A stretch of DNA of 35,526 nucleotides from Saprospiraceae bacterium (GTDB lineage Bacteria > Bacteroidota > Bacteroidia > Chitinophagales > Saprospiraceae). Numbering within the stretch: position 1 is the first letter of the stretch; each line of letters opens with the position of its first letter. The stretch lies in NCBI GenBank assembly GCA_020628645.1, contig JAHDES010000065.1:1-35526 (forward strand), written 5' to 3'. The notes beneath the pieces were generated by a model. It saw nothing but the letters and a program-made list of their open reading frames with translations. It was not told the origin of the DNA and did no database searches. Positions 21,004 to 29,475 of the stretch are shown in pieces. Made by a program: the position numbers and the translations under genes.

Positions 21004-23796
21004 TTATCGCTGCCCTAGTTTTTTCTTGCCACTAATTCCTTCATATGTGCGTAAACCACACTCCAGAAAATCCGCATAGTCGCTGGCTCCTTCGTGATAT
21101 CCTCTAGGATTAGCGAGTACTTTTTCATCTGGCGTCATCATAACATAAAGGGGTTGAGAGTTTTGTTCAAAATTGACAATTTGAAAATCTGCCCATAAAT
21201 TTCCAACATTACGCAATTTAACTTCTCTTGATTTAGAAACTAAAATCTCATCTAGTTTTTTACGATCATCTACATACAAAGAAATCAAGACGAAATCTTC
21301 AGCAATACTATTCCAAACTTTATCGGTGACCCAAATGTGTTCTTCCGTTTTACGACAATTCACACATCCATGCCCTGTAAAATCTAATAAAACAGGCAAA
21401 TCATTTTCTTTGGCATACGACAAACCTTCATAATAATCTTTAAAACAATCCAAATTGTTCGCACATTTAGTAAAAGAAGGATAACGTTCTTTAATGGATT
21501 TGTTTGGTTCTGGTTCTGGTAAAAAGATATTGTAATGTGCAGGTGGTGCTAATCCACTCATAATACTTAATGAATCATAAGCCTTTGTCTTATCATTATA
21601 GAAGAAACCTGTACACAAATACAAAGTTAAACCAGCAAACAAAGCAATAAATCCGATTCTTGTAGGAGTGAAATTTACTTTTGGCCCATCGTGTGGAAAT
21701 TTGATAAAACCTAATAAATATAGCGTGGTTGCACCAAAAATCAATACCCACAAGCCCATAAATATTTCATAAGGTAAAATACCCCATCCCATTGTCATAT
21801 CCGCTACAGATAAGAACTTGAGTGCTAGTGCTAATTCTAAAAATCCTAAAACGACTTTTACAGAAGTCATCCATCCTCCTGAACGAGGTAAAGAATTTAA
21901 CCAAGCAGGGAAGGCAGCAAACAAACCAAATGGTAATGCCAATGCTGTAGAAAATCCAAGCATTACAGTAAATGGTCCCCAAACATCTTGTGCAGAAGCT
22001 ACAATTGCCGAACCAATAATAGGACCTGTACAGGAAAAAGATACCAATGCTAGCGTAAATGCCATAAAAAATGTACCGATTAAGCCTCCCTTATCTGCCA
22101 TTGCATCACTTTTATTTGACCATGAACTCGGTAAAGTGATTTCATAATACCCAAAGAACGAGAAAGCAAAGGCAACAAAAATCAAGAAGAATAGGACATT
22201 CGCAATCCAGTTAGTAGATAAGGTATTTAAGGCGGTAGGACCAAAAGCAGCGGTTATCAATAAACCAATTAATACATAGATCACTATGATGGATAATCCA
22301 TAGATTAAACCATTGCGGATACCAGAGGCGCGATCTTTACTTCCTTTTGTAAAATAACTTACCGTCAAAGGAATCATAGGAAAAACACAAGGTGTCAGCA
22401 GGGCAACTAATCCGCCTAAAAATCCTAAGACAAAGGTCCAAAGCAGACTTTGTCCATCAGCAGTTTCTTTCTCCCCGCAATCTCCAACTGGTTCTTGATA
22501 GGTTTTACGAATCACAGGGCGTACTTGATCGATTACATTCCCTGATAAATTTCTAGCCGCTAATGCACCAGTTGTAGCCGTTGAGCCAGAATTATTATTA
22601 GAAGAAGCATTATTAGACGGTGAGGCAATTGCATCAATCGCTTTTGTTGCTGCTGATCCAAGTAACATTTTCCCACCTGCTAAATCTGCATAATAATCGA
22701 CTTCTGTAGGGGGCAAACAACGCTTATCATCACAAGTCATATAAGTCAAATAACCTGTAACTGGTTTGGAAGCATCGGTTGTTTTGACGGATTGTGTAAA
22801 GCTAACGGGGCCTTTCACAAACTTAATCACATTCACATTATCAAATAATGGATCAGGGCCTTCTTTTTTCTTACCTTCTTCTTTTGCCTTACCTACTAAT
22901 TCAAAGTGATCGGCTTTGTCAAACTCAAAAGAAGTTGGTACGGGGCCATTATCATCTGTAAATTGAGAATAGAGCGTCCAGCCTTTATCAAGGTTAGCAT
23001 TGAAAACAATATTATAGGTGTTGTTCCCTGTCTTTTTAATAGCTCCAGACCATTTTACTGGATCAAGTAATCCTTCGTCTGATTTATTAATTTTATTGAT
23101 ATCAACTTTTACATCTACATCTCCTACTGTGCCAAAAGTGGTAGATTTTTTGGGTTGAGTTGAGGTTGATTTATCTACTTTAGAGGTTGTGCTTGACGTT
23201 TTAGGGGGTGCTGCCTTTGGAGGATCAGCTTTTGGGGTAGTTGTTTTGGGTGGATCTACTTTTAAAGGCGTTGCTTTTTTAGGAGTAGTAGGTGTTGTGG
23301 TGGCTTTATTAGTAGAAGGAGTTGTAGTAGGTGTAGATTTTGCTTTTAGTTGAAACTCAAAATCTTCATCCGTAGGTGGAAGGCATTTTGAATCATCACA
23401 GGTCATGTAATTAATATAACCAGTAATGGGTTTCGATAAATCACTTACTTTAACGCGTTGAGTAAAAGTAGCTTTCTTGCTATATTTTACCACATTCATA
23501 TCAAAGAGCTTATCAAAACCTTCTTTACGATTGGCTTTATCTTCTTTATTTTTACCTGCTAGGCTAAAATGATCGCCTTCATCATAATTAATGGTAGTAG
23601 CGACTGGACCATCTTCACTTTCGAGATATTGAGAATAGATCGTCCATCCATCTTGGATGGTCGCAGTATAAATTAAATCAAATTCGGTATCGTTCACTTG
23701 CTTATAATCCGTTTTCCATTTGACGGGATTATAAATCTGTGCATTCAGGCTTCCAAAGATGCCGAAAAAGATAAATAATACGAGCAATTGTCTCAT
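21004..23796 (-). CDS. dsbD: Thiol:disulfide interchange protein DsbD with duplicated N-terminal domain
   Basis: The 930-residue protein has a signal peptide (about 1-19) and two DsbD-alpha-like domains (about 22-151 and 245-372), each with MTCDxxxCLPPT (Cys133/138 and Cys355/360). They are joined by a Thr/Lys/Pro-rich linker (155-220). The membrane domain follows (about 450-735, redox Cys470 in LTPCVFPMIP and Cys589 in SFSCTGPIIG), then a C-terminal thioredoxin domain with GCVNCRKTE (Cys811/Cys814). It moves electrons from cytosolic thioredoxin to periplasmic thiol proteins. The known enzyme has one alpha domain; this one has two, and a third is encoded 231 bp upstream. It probably serves the TlpA- and SPOR-type thioredoxins and cytochrome c maturation. 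A TAATTTTG -7-like element precedes the gene and a terminator follows. Confidence 0.95.
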   Translation of the reverse strand: MRQLLVLFIFFGIFGSLNAQIYNPVKWKTDYKQVNDTEFDLIYTATIQDGWTIYSQYLESEDGPVATTINYDEGDHFSLAGKNKEDKANRKEGFDKLFDMNVVKYSKKATFTQRVKVSDLSKPITGYINYMTCDDSKCLPPTDEDFEFQLKAKSTPTTTPSTNKATTTPTTPKKATPLKVDPPKTTTPKADPPKAAPPKTSSTTSKVDKSTSTQPKKSTTFGTVGDVDVKVDINKINKSDEGLLDPVKWSGAIKKTGNNTYNIVFNANLDKGWTLYSQFTDDNGPVPTSFEFDKADHFELVGKAKEEGKKKEGPDPLFDNVNVIKFVKGPVSFTQSVKTTDASKPVTGYLTYMTCDDKRCLPPTEVDYYADLAGGKMLLGSAATKAIDAIASPSNNASSNNNSGSTATTGALAARNLSGNVIDQVRPVIRKTYQEPVGDCGEKETADGQSLLWTFVLGFLGGLVALLTPCVFPMIPLTVSYFTKGSKDRASGIRNGLIYGLSIIVIYVLIGLLITAAFGPTALNTLSTNWIANVLFFLIFVAFAFSFFGYYEITLPSSWSNKSDAMADKGGLIGTFFMAFTLALVSFSCTGPIIGSAIVASAQDVWGPFTVMLGFSTALALPFGLFAAFPAWLNSLPRSGGWMTSVKVVLGFLELALALKFLSVADMTMGWGILPYEIFMGLWVLIFGATTLYLLGFIKFPHDGPKVNFTPTRIGFIALFAGLTLYLCTGFFYNDKTKAYDSLSIMSGLAPPAHYNIFLPEPEPNKSIKERYPSFTKCANNLDCFKDYYEGLSYAKENDLPVLLDFTGHGCVNCRKTEEHIWVTDKVWNSIAEDFVLISLYVDDRKKLDEILVSKSREVKLRNVGNLWADFQIVNFEQNSQPLYVMMTPDEKVLANPRGYHEGASDYADFLECGLRTYEGISGKKKLGQR

Positions 23797-23804
23797 GATA
23801 CGTA

Positions 23805-23812
23805 CAAAATTA
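23805..23812 (-). promoter_or_regulatory. -7 element upstream of dsbD
   Basis: On the minus strand TAATTTTG fits TAnnTTTG and ends 9 bp before the start codon, so the leader would be very short. No TTG is found at the -33 position. Confidence 0.35.
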
Positions 23813-23854
23813 TTAGTTTGGTAATGCTTGTCTGCCTATATTTTAATATGTTGC

Positions 23855-23905
23855 TGTAAAAATATACAATTGGCAGCAAGTTTTGTTACTACTTACTGCC
23901 AATTG
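23855..23905 (-). terminator. Hairpin terminator behind the small DsbD-alpha gene
   Basis: CAATTGGCAG (23867-23876) and CTGCCAATTG (23896-23905) form a perfect 10-bp stem with a 19-nt loop. On the minus strand TATATTTTTA follows. It lies 122 bp after the stop at 24028 and separates that gene from dsbD. Confidence 0.6.
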
Positions 23906-24027
23906 ATGATTTTTAAGACTTAAAAATAAGGATTGTAGCCGCAAAATTGTTTTATTATTAGCTACGAATAAGTGTAAACGTAGTTTCGCTTACAGTTTTA
24001 TGAATTTAAGGAGTATAAATTGTTCTG

Positions 24028-24480
24028 TTACTTCAATTCAATATTAAAAGGAACATCAGTTGGAGGTAGACAACGTTCATTATCGCAAGTCATGAATTCT
24101 ACATATCCGCTGATGGTATTCACTCCTTTTTTGATTTTGACTTTTTGCTTGAACTTTACTTCTCCTCCAAATTTGGAGATTTTCATTTCAAAGAGTTCAT
24201 CAAATGCTGTTTTTTTATCGCCTACTTCTTCATTTTTACCAATCAATTCAAAATCTTTTTCATTCTCATAAGTAAATGAGGTAGGAATAGGCCCTTCATC
24301 AGATTCCAAATATTGAGAATATACATACCATCCTTTATCAACTTGTGCTGTCATCACCAACTCATATTCATTTGTGGAGATCTTATCTGCACTAAATGTC
24401 CATTTTACAGGCATAGCCGATTGTGCTTGAATGAATGAAAAACTACTTAAAAGAAGACATAGTATTAGTAGATGTCGCAT
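24028..24480 (-). CDS. Stand-alone periplasmic DsbD-alpha-like protein
   Basis: The 150-residue protein has a signal peptide (about 1-20, ending FIQAQ) and a single DsbD N-terminal-like domain. It shares KGWYVYSQYLES, the DEGP…TSF block, FDELFEMK and MTCDNERCLPPT (Cys132, Cys137) with the two copies inside the DsbD at 21004-23796. It is probably a soluble periplasmic dithiol carrier that takes electrons from DsbD or passes them on. It is upstream of dsbD on the same strand, but the hairpin between suggests separate transcripts. The 291 bp upstream of its start hold no gene and no clear promoter. Confidence 0.88.
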   Translation of the reverse strand: MRHLLILCLLLSSFSFIQAQSAMPVKWTFSADKISTNEYELVMTAQVDKGWYVYSQYLESDEGPIPTSFTYENEKDFELIGKNEEVGDKKTAFDELFEMKISKFGGEVKFKQKVKIKKGVNTISGYVEFMTCDNERCLPPTDVPFNIELK

Positions 24481-24771
24481 AAAATTTATTTAATTGAGTA
24501 CCTTAAAAACAAAATTCTCTACTGGGTTAAACAGAAGATTAAACGTTTAAAAAATATACTTATTGCTAATTTGGAAGTATACTTTTTCTCATATAAATTA
24601 TGAGGAGTATACGAAAAATGGTGTGATTAAGTTGTAATCCAAATAACTATAATTATCAATTATAAAGGAATGTTAATTAGATAACTTTCTTGGATATTTA
24701 TACAACAAAAATAATAGCTTTTCTTTTAAAAAACCGTATTTCTAAAAACTATAAGAAAACCTTAACTTTTA

Positions 24772-25761
24772 TTAAGTATAATTTGCTGCAAAAGGAAAGA
24801 ATTGGAATACCAAAATAGCAACTAATAAAATAAAATGCCACATCTCTGCCCATCGACTACTTAAATCAATAAAGTTGAATGAAATAAGAATTCCTAGCGG
24901 AACAACAGAAACGAAAAGATGTGTCGTACTAATATTCGCTTGAATAAATAGGGTAGCAGCACTAAATAGAAGCAGCCAGTAAATAATAGATATATTTTTT
25001 TGTACCCGAATATTCTTTCGGTACATGTAGGATCGAAAACTAAACAAAGCAATTAATATGAATACAAGAAAAATCCCCAGTTTTATATACACCCAAATTG
25101 GTTCTTGTGCTACTAAATCCCAAAAAGCAGTCGCATCACCAAACTGAGTGGCCCAAAAATAAGCAGTACGGTCATACCAAAAATAATAAGTATACACCAA
25201 AAAATACGGGGCAAATAATCCTAATAATAAAGCTAAACGTTCTTTGATTTTAAATGCACGAAGGATATTCAAGCCTACCCATCCAACTAAGATAAAAATG
25301 ATATAAGAAAAATAAAATAGTGAAGCAACTCCTACCCAGAAGCCTACATTAAAGATATTATCAGCACAAGAATATTGTTTATAAGTCTTTAAAAGTTCAT
25401 TAGTTGCGATAATAATAAAAGAAGCACCAATAAGTGGAGGCGATAAATATAAAAAATCAGGAATACACGAAGCAATCAAAATATAGAATACTCCAGGAAA
25501 TAAGGAAATTTCCGAAGCCATACGCTGTTGAGTAATAATTACATTAAGATATACTGCTTGAAAGACAACCAAAATCAAGGCGATAGTATGTGATAGCCAA
25601 TTGCCTTGTCCTATCCATGTATTCAATCCATCACTTAAAAGTCCTCCCTTACCAAGAATCACATCTTGATCAACGATATAAACCGAAAATCGCAAGATTA
25701 CTGCATAAAACAGTAAGATGATATTGGCAAAAAATTGATTTGTCCGAAATATGGATAACAT
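24772..25761 (-). CDS. Multispanning membrane protein, DUF6427-like
   Basis: The 329-residue protein is very hydrophobic, with about nine or ten membrane segments (for example about 10-30, 55-75, 85-105, 145-170, 175-195, 220-245, 260-280, 285-300, 305-325). The start MLSIFRTNQFFANIILLFYA and the composition fit the Bacteroidota DUF6427 family, which has no known function. I see no catalytic motif. It has one of the best promoters in the window and stands alone. The family name is from memory and less sure than the membrane topology. Confidence 0.7.
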   Translation of the reverse strand: MLSIFRTNQFFANIILLFYAVILRFSVYIVDQDVILGKGGLLSDGLNTWIGQGNWLSHTIALILVVFQAVYLNVIITQQRMASEISLFPGVFYILIASCIPDFLYLSPPLIGASFIIIATNELLKTYKQYSCADNIFNVGFWVGVASLFYFSYIIFILVGWVGLNILRAFKIKERLALLLGLFAPYFLVYTYYFWYDRTAYFWATQFGDATAFWDLVAQEPIWVYIKLGIFLVFILIALFSFRSYMYRKNIRVQKNISIIYWLLLFSAATLFIQANISTTHLFVSVVPLGILISFNFIDLSSRWAEMWHFILLVAILVFQFFPFAANYT

Positions 25762-25783
25762 AGATAAAACAACGTATGAAAAT

Positions 25784-25812
25784 CAAAGGTAATAAGTCTT
25801 GTCGATACTCAA
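25784..25812 (-). promoter_or_regulatory. Promoter of the DUF6427-like gene
   Basis: On the minus strand TTG (25810-25812), an 18-bp spacer and TACCTTTG (25784-25791) give a full Bacteroidota promoter. The leader would be about 16 nt. Confidence 0.7.
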
Positions 25813-26097
25813 TAATTTTACTAAGTTTATTCTAATTATACTTACTTCTAATTCACTATAGTTTATATGTCACGAATCATTATAACAGTATTTTTTTATT
25901 AGTGACTTTTAAAAAATATTTTGTACTTTTAAGAGTAATTTATTTTTCATATTTTACAAAAAATGATCTTGCTGATAAATCTCCAAATATCTAAAAAGAC
26001 CATTTATAAAAACCATAAACCAAAATGGAGCATTAATCTCCTTGCCCTAGTCTACCCAAGTTTGCAGTAATCCTATTCATACTAGAGAAAATCATAG

Positions 26098-26129
26098 GTC
26101 TAATTCAAATGACATTATTTGAATTAGGC
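26098..26129 (+). promoter_or_regulatory. Leader hairpin before the DUF1800 operon
   Basis: CTAATTCAAAT (26100-26110) and ATTTGAATTAG (26117-26127) are perfect reverse complements with a 6-nt loop; one G·T and one G-C pair extend the stem. It ends 38 bp before the ATG at 26168. It could be an operator, or an RNA stem controlling translation. Confidence 0.5.
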
Positions 26130-26167
26130 AGGATATGAATTTTACTATAAGCACAAACTAAAATTTT

Positions 26168-27979
26168 ATGATACCATTGTATGTACTCCCAAGGCAAAAT
26201 ACCATTCCCCTTCTTTTATTTTTATTGATGTCTTTTTTTCCAGTAGTTGCTCAAGATAGTTTGATTATCCTTGGATCGGGAAATTATTCTACTATGACCG
26301 TAAATACGAGTGATAACAATGGAAATGGAACAGGGACAGAAACCGTCAATGGATTTGGTCTACTGCCTAATCTTAATTCTTCTTCTCGTTTTTTAGCACA
26401 ATCCACTCTAGGTGCAGATATGGAAACCATCACTGCTACTGCTGGAAAAAGTTATACGGAATGGTTAGAAGAACAATTCAATACGCCTATTAGTGCAAGT
26501 GTACAACAATATACCCAAGATATTACAGTAGCTGCACTAGATTCAACCTTTGCAGCAGGGGGAGATCCCAATCTTATTGCTCCACAACGATGGTTTTGGC
26601 ATAGTGCGTGGTGGAAATATACGATGGAATCACCTGATATTTTACGCAATCGTATAGCTTTGGCACTTAGTGAAATATTTGTCGTTTCTGAAATGCCACA
26701 ATTGGATGAAGTCCCTTTATCCTTAGCAAATTATTATGATATGCTACTGGAAAATTCCTTTGGTAATTTTAGAGATTTGTTAGAAGATATCACCTATCAT
26801 CCTGCGATGGGTTTGTATTTGACTCATGTAAATAACCCTAAATCAGAACCCTCGCTCAATCGTTTTCCAGATGAAAATTATGCACGAGAAATTATGCAAT
26901 TATTCACTATTGGATTGTACGAACTAAATAACGATGGTACACGAAAATTAGATGGGAGTGGTAATTTTATTCCTACTTATGATAATTATGATATAGCTGA
27001 ATTCGCAAAGATTTTTACAGGAATGACCTATTGGGATACTTTTTTATTTGGTCAGAATCCACAAAGTGAACAGAGTTTTTTGATGCCCATGCAGTTGATG
27101 AATAATTGGCATGAAGCAGGCCCTAAAACCTTATTAGATGGTACCGTCATTCCTGATCGAAATCCTGTTGATGGTTATGCAGATGTAACAGATGCTTTAG
27201 ATCATTTATTTAATCATCCAAATGTAGGCCCTTTTATTGGTCACAAATTGATACAACGTTTAGTAAAATCCAACCCTTCTCCCGAATATGTAGGGCGTGT
27301 GGCAAGTGCTTTTAATAACAATGGTTCAGGTGTAAGAGGTGATATGAAAGCCTTGATTAAAGCCGTTTTATTAGATCCAGAAGCGCGATCTTGTTATGTA
27401 GATGATCCTTTTACAGGCATGTTGCGAGAGCCAATCGTGCGCTATACTCAATTGTGTAGAGCATTTAATGCGTATAATCTAGAAGGTTTTTATCGGAGTT
27501 TTATGGGGTCTTTTTATGAAAATACCCTTCAGCGACCTTTGGGTTCTCCTACTGTGTTTAATTTCTTTCAACCCGATTATCAACCTATTGGGGATGTAGC
27601 GGATAATGATTTAGTCGCGCCTGAATTTCAAATTACCAATTCTGTAACCATCTTAGGTTATGCTAAGGAGCTTCATTATTGGATTATGAATGAATATGAT
27701 GTGCATGAGTGGTTTCAATTATACATTGGCGAACCTTACAATCTTAATAAAACGGTCAATATTGATTTGACAGATGAATTAGCCTTAGGTACAGATGATA
27801 AATTGGGTGAACTCATCGAACGATTAAATACCATTTTGGTACATGGACAAATGAGTGATGAAACTAAAGATATTATTATGAATACCATCACTCAACTGGA
27901 TGAAACACAAGCAGAATTACGGGTACGATTAGCCCTTTATTTAACGATGATATCTCCTGACTATCTCATTTTACGTTAA
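26168..27979 (+). CDS. DUF1800 family secreted protein
   Basis: The 603-residue protein has a signal peptide (about 1-28, ending FPVVAQ). The body fits the DUF1800 family: SSRFLAQSTLGADMETI (about 71-87), WLEEQFNTP, ILRNRIALALSEIFVVS, FPDENYAREIMQLFTIGLYELN and GHKLIQRLVKSNPSPEYVGRV. The biochemical role of the family is unknown. Its genes are often next to DUF1501 genes, and here a DUF1501 gene starts 27 bp after the stop, followed by a T9SS-secreted PA14 protein gene. I infer a shared transcript and an envelope or extracellular role. Confidence 0.9.
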   Translation: MIPLYVLPRQNTIPLLLFLLMSFFPVVAQDSLIILGSGNYSTMTVNTSDNNGNGTGTETVNGFGLLPNLNSSSRFLAQSTLGADMETITATAGKSYTEWLEEQFNTPISASVQQYTQDITVAALDSTFAAGGDPNLIAPQRWFWHSAWWKYTMESPDILRNRIALALSEIFVVSEMPQLDEVPLSLANYYDMLLENSFGNFRDLLEDITYHPAMGLYLTHVNNPKSEPSLNRFPDENYAREIMQLFTIGLYELNNDGTRKLDGSGNFIPTYDNYDIAEFAKIFTGMTYWDTFLFGQNPQSEQSFLMPMQLMNNWHEAGPKTLLDGTVIPDRNPVDGYADVTDALDHLFNHPNVGPFIGHKLIQRLVKSNPSPEYVGRVASAFNNNGSGVRGDMKALIKAVLLDPEARSCYVDDPFTGMLREPIVRYTQLCRAFNAYNLEGFYRSFMGSFYENTLQRPLGSPTVFNFFQPDYQPIGDVADNDLVAPEFQITNSVTILGYAKELHYWIMNEYDVHEWFQLYIGEPYNLNKTVNIDLTDELALGTDDKLGELIERLNTILVHGQMSDETKDIIMNTITQLDETQAELRVRLALYLTMISPDYLILR

Positions 27980-28006
27980 CCCATTCAAATAAAAAATATT
28001 CTCAAG

Positions 28007-29443
28007 ATGAGTAAACATAAACATTTTCATAATTCTTCTCGACGAAAATTTTTAGGACAGGCTAGTTGTGCTGCCTTAGGTTCTACAACCTTCTTTTCCT
28101 CTATGGCGAATATGCTACTGGCAAATGGTTTGGCTGGAGCAAATTCTTCCAATACAGGCGATTATAAAGCCCTCGTCTGTCTGCTTCTTGCAGGGGGAAA
28201 TGACTCCTATAATATGCTCGTACCAAGAGGCACTGCAGAGTACGATGAATATGCCGCCACGCGTTATGATTTGGCACTTGATCAGGCTTCCTTACTTCCA
28301 CTTTCACCCTTGACAAGCGATGGAAAATTGTATGGACTTCATCCTGCGATGGGAAATTTAAAAACAATGTTTGATAATGGGCGAGCCGCATTAGTTACCA
28401 ATGTGGGTACACTCATTGAGCCCGTTGCCAATGCAACAGAATTCTTTTCTGGAGCTAAAAATATTCCTTTAGGATTGTATTCTCATTCTGATCAAATGCA
28501 GCATTGGCAAACATCTGTTCCACAAAGTAGAGATGCGATTGGATGGGGAGGCAAAGTAGCTGATATGCTCAAATCGATGAATAGCAATCAGGATATTTCG
28601 ATGAATATTTCTTTGTCGGGACGAAATGTATGGCAATCTGGTAATACGGTTTTAGAATATTCCATTACCAATCAAGGATTGGGAGTAGAAGGGATTCCTC
28701 AATACCAACCTTGGCTTTATAATGCTGGACTAGTAGATGAAATCCGTCAAACAGCAATCAATGATATGGCGACAAAAATGTATAGCAATGTCTTTAAGAA
28801 ATCATTTGGAGAATTGACTAAGCATTCCTTTGATTCTTTAGAAATTTTCCAAGATGCTATTGCAAATGTTCCTCCATTTGTAACGAATTTTTCCGACCAT
28901 TATCTTTCCCAAAATATGGCGATGACAGCAAAAACGATTGCTGCTCAAAATGAATTGGGGATGTGTCGGCAAACCTTCTTTATGACGTTTGCAGGCTGGG
29001 ATCACCATGATGAAGTATTGAATGCCCAAAATTCCATGTTAAATACAGTTAGTAATGCGATTAGTGAATTTTTTGCAGCTTTAGATGAAATTGGGATGGC
29101 AGATAAAGTGACCTTGTTTACCATTTCTGATTTTGCACGTACACTCACCTCTAATGGGAATGGATCGGATCATGCTTGGGGAGGAAACCAAATCGTTGCG
29201 GGAGGAGCCGTGAATGGACAAGATATTTATGGAACATTTCCTTCCTTGGACTTGACAAGTCCCTTGATGGTGAGTAGTCGAGGAAACATTATTCCTACTA
29301 CGAGTACAGATGAATTTTTTGCAGAACTTGCCTTGTGGTTTGGAGTAGCCCCTTCTGATTTACATTTGATTTTACCTAATATTGGTAATTTTTATAGTGT
29401 GGGTTCAGGAAGTATGCCTCTTGGATTTTTACCAATGGTTTAA
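28007..29443 (+). CDS. DUF1501 family secreted protein
   Basis: The 478-residue protein has a twin-arginine-like signal (SRRKFLGQAS, Arg12-Arg13, then a hydrophobic stretch) and the DUF1501 core. This has LVCLLLAGGNDSYNMLVPR (about 57-75), LYGLHPAMGNLKTMFDNGRAAL, FAGWDHHDEVL (about 329) and FTISDFARTLTSNGNGSDHAWGG (about 372-394). The fold is related to alkaline phosphatase/sulfatase enzymes, but activity is not established. Export through Tat would mean it folds in the cytosol, perhaps with a metal. It sits between the DUF1800 gene (27 bp) and the PA14/T9SS gene (32 bp). Confidence 0.9.
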   Translation: MSKHKHFHNSSRRKFLGQASCAALGSTTFFSSMANMLLANGLAGANSSNTGDYKALVCLLLAGGNDSYNMLVPRGTAEYDEYAATRYDLALDQASLLPLSPLTSDGKLYGLHPAMGNLKTMFDNGRAALVTNVGTLIEPVANATEFFSGAKNIPLGLYSHSDQMQHWQTSVPQSRDAIGWGGKVADMLKSMNSNQDISMNISLSGRNVWQSGNTVLEYSITNQGLGVEGIPQYQPWLYNAGLVDEIRQTAINDMATKMYSNVFKKSFGELTKHSFDSLEIFQDAIANVPPFVTNFSDHYLSQNMAMTAKTIAAQNELGMCRQTFFMTFAGWDHHDEVLNAQNSMLNTVSNAISEFFAALDEIGMADKVTLFTISDFARTLTSNGNGSDHAWGGNQIVAGGAVNGQDIYGTFPSLDLTSPLMVSSRGNIIPTTSTDEFFAELALWFGVAPSDLHLILPNIGNFYSVGSGSMPLGFLPMV

Positions 29444-29475
29444 ATTTTTAGCTCAACAATTTTCACAAACCTATC

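Larger units (their letters stand above)
25762..26167. other. 406-bp divergent control region
   Basis: No gene is visible. It holds the promoter of the minus-strand membrane protein at its left end and a leader hairpin (26100-26127) at its right. TACTTTTA (25924-25931) fits a -7 element for the plus-strand operon but lacks a TTG at -33. Confidence 0.5.

Noticed and set aside
21818-22147. 109-codon plus-strand frame inside dsbD
   Set aside because: It is antisense to the conserved membrane domain of DsbD and has no features of its own.
28101-28391. 96-codon minus-strand frame inside the DUF1501 gene
   Set aside because: It is an antisense shadow of a gene with clear family motifs.
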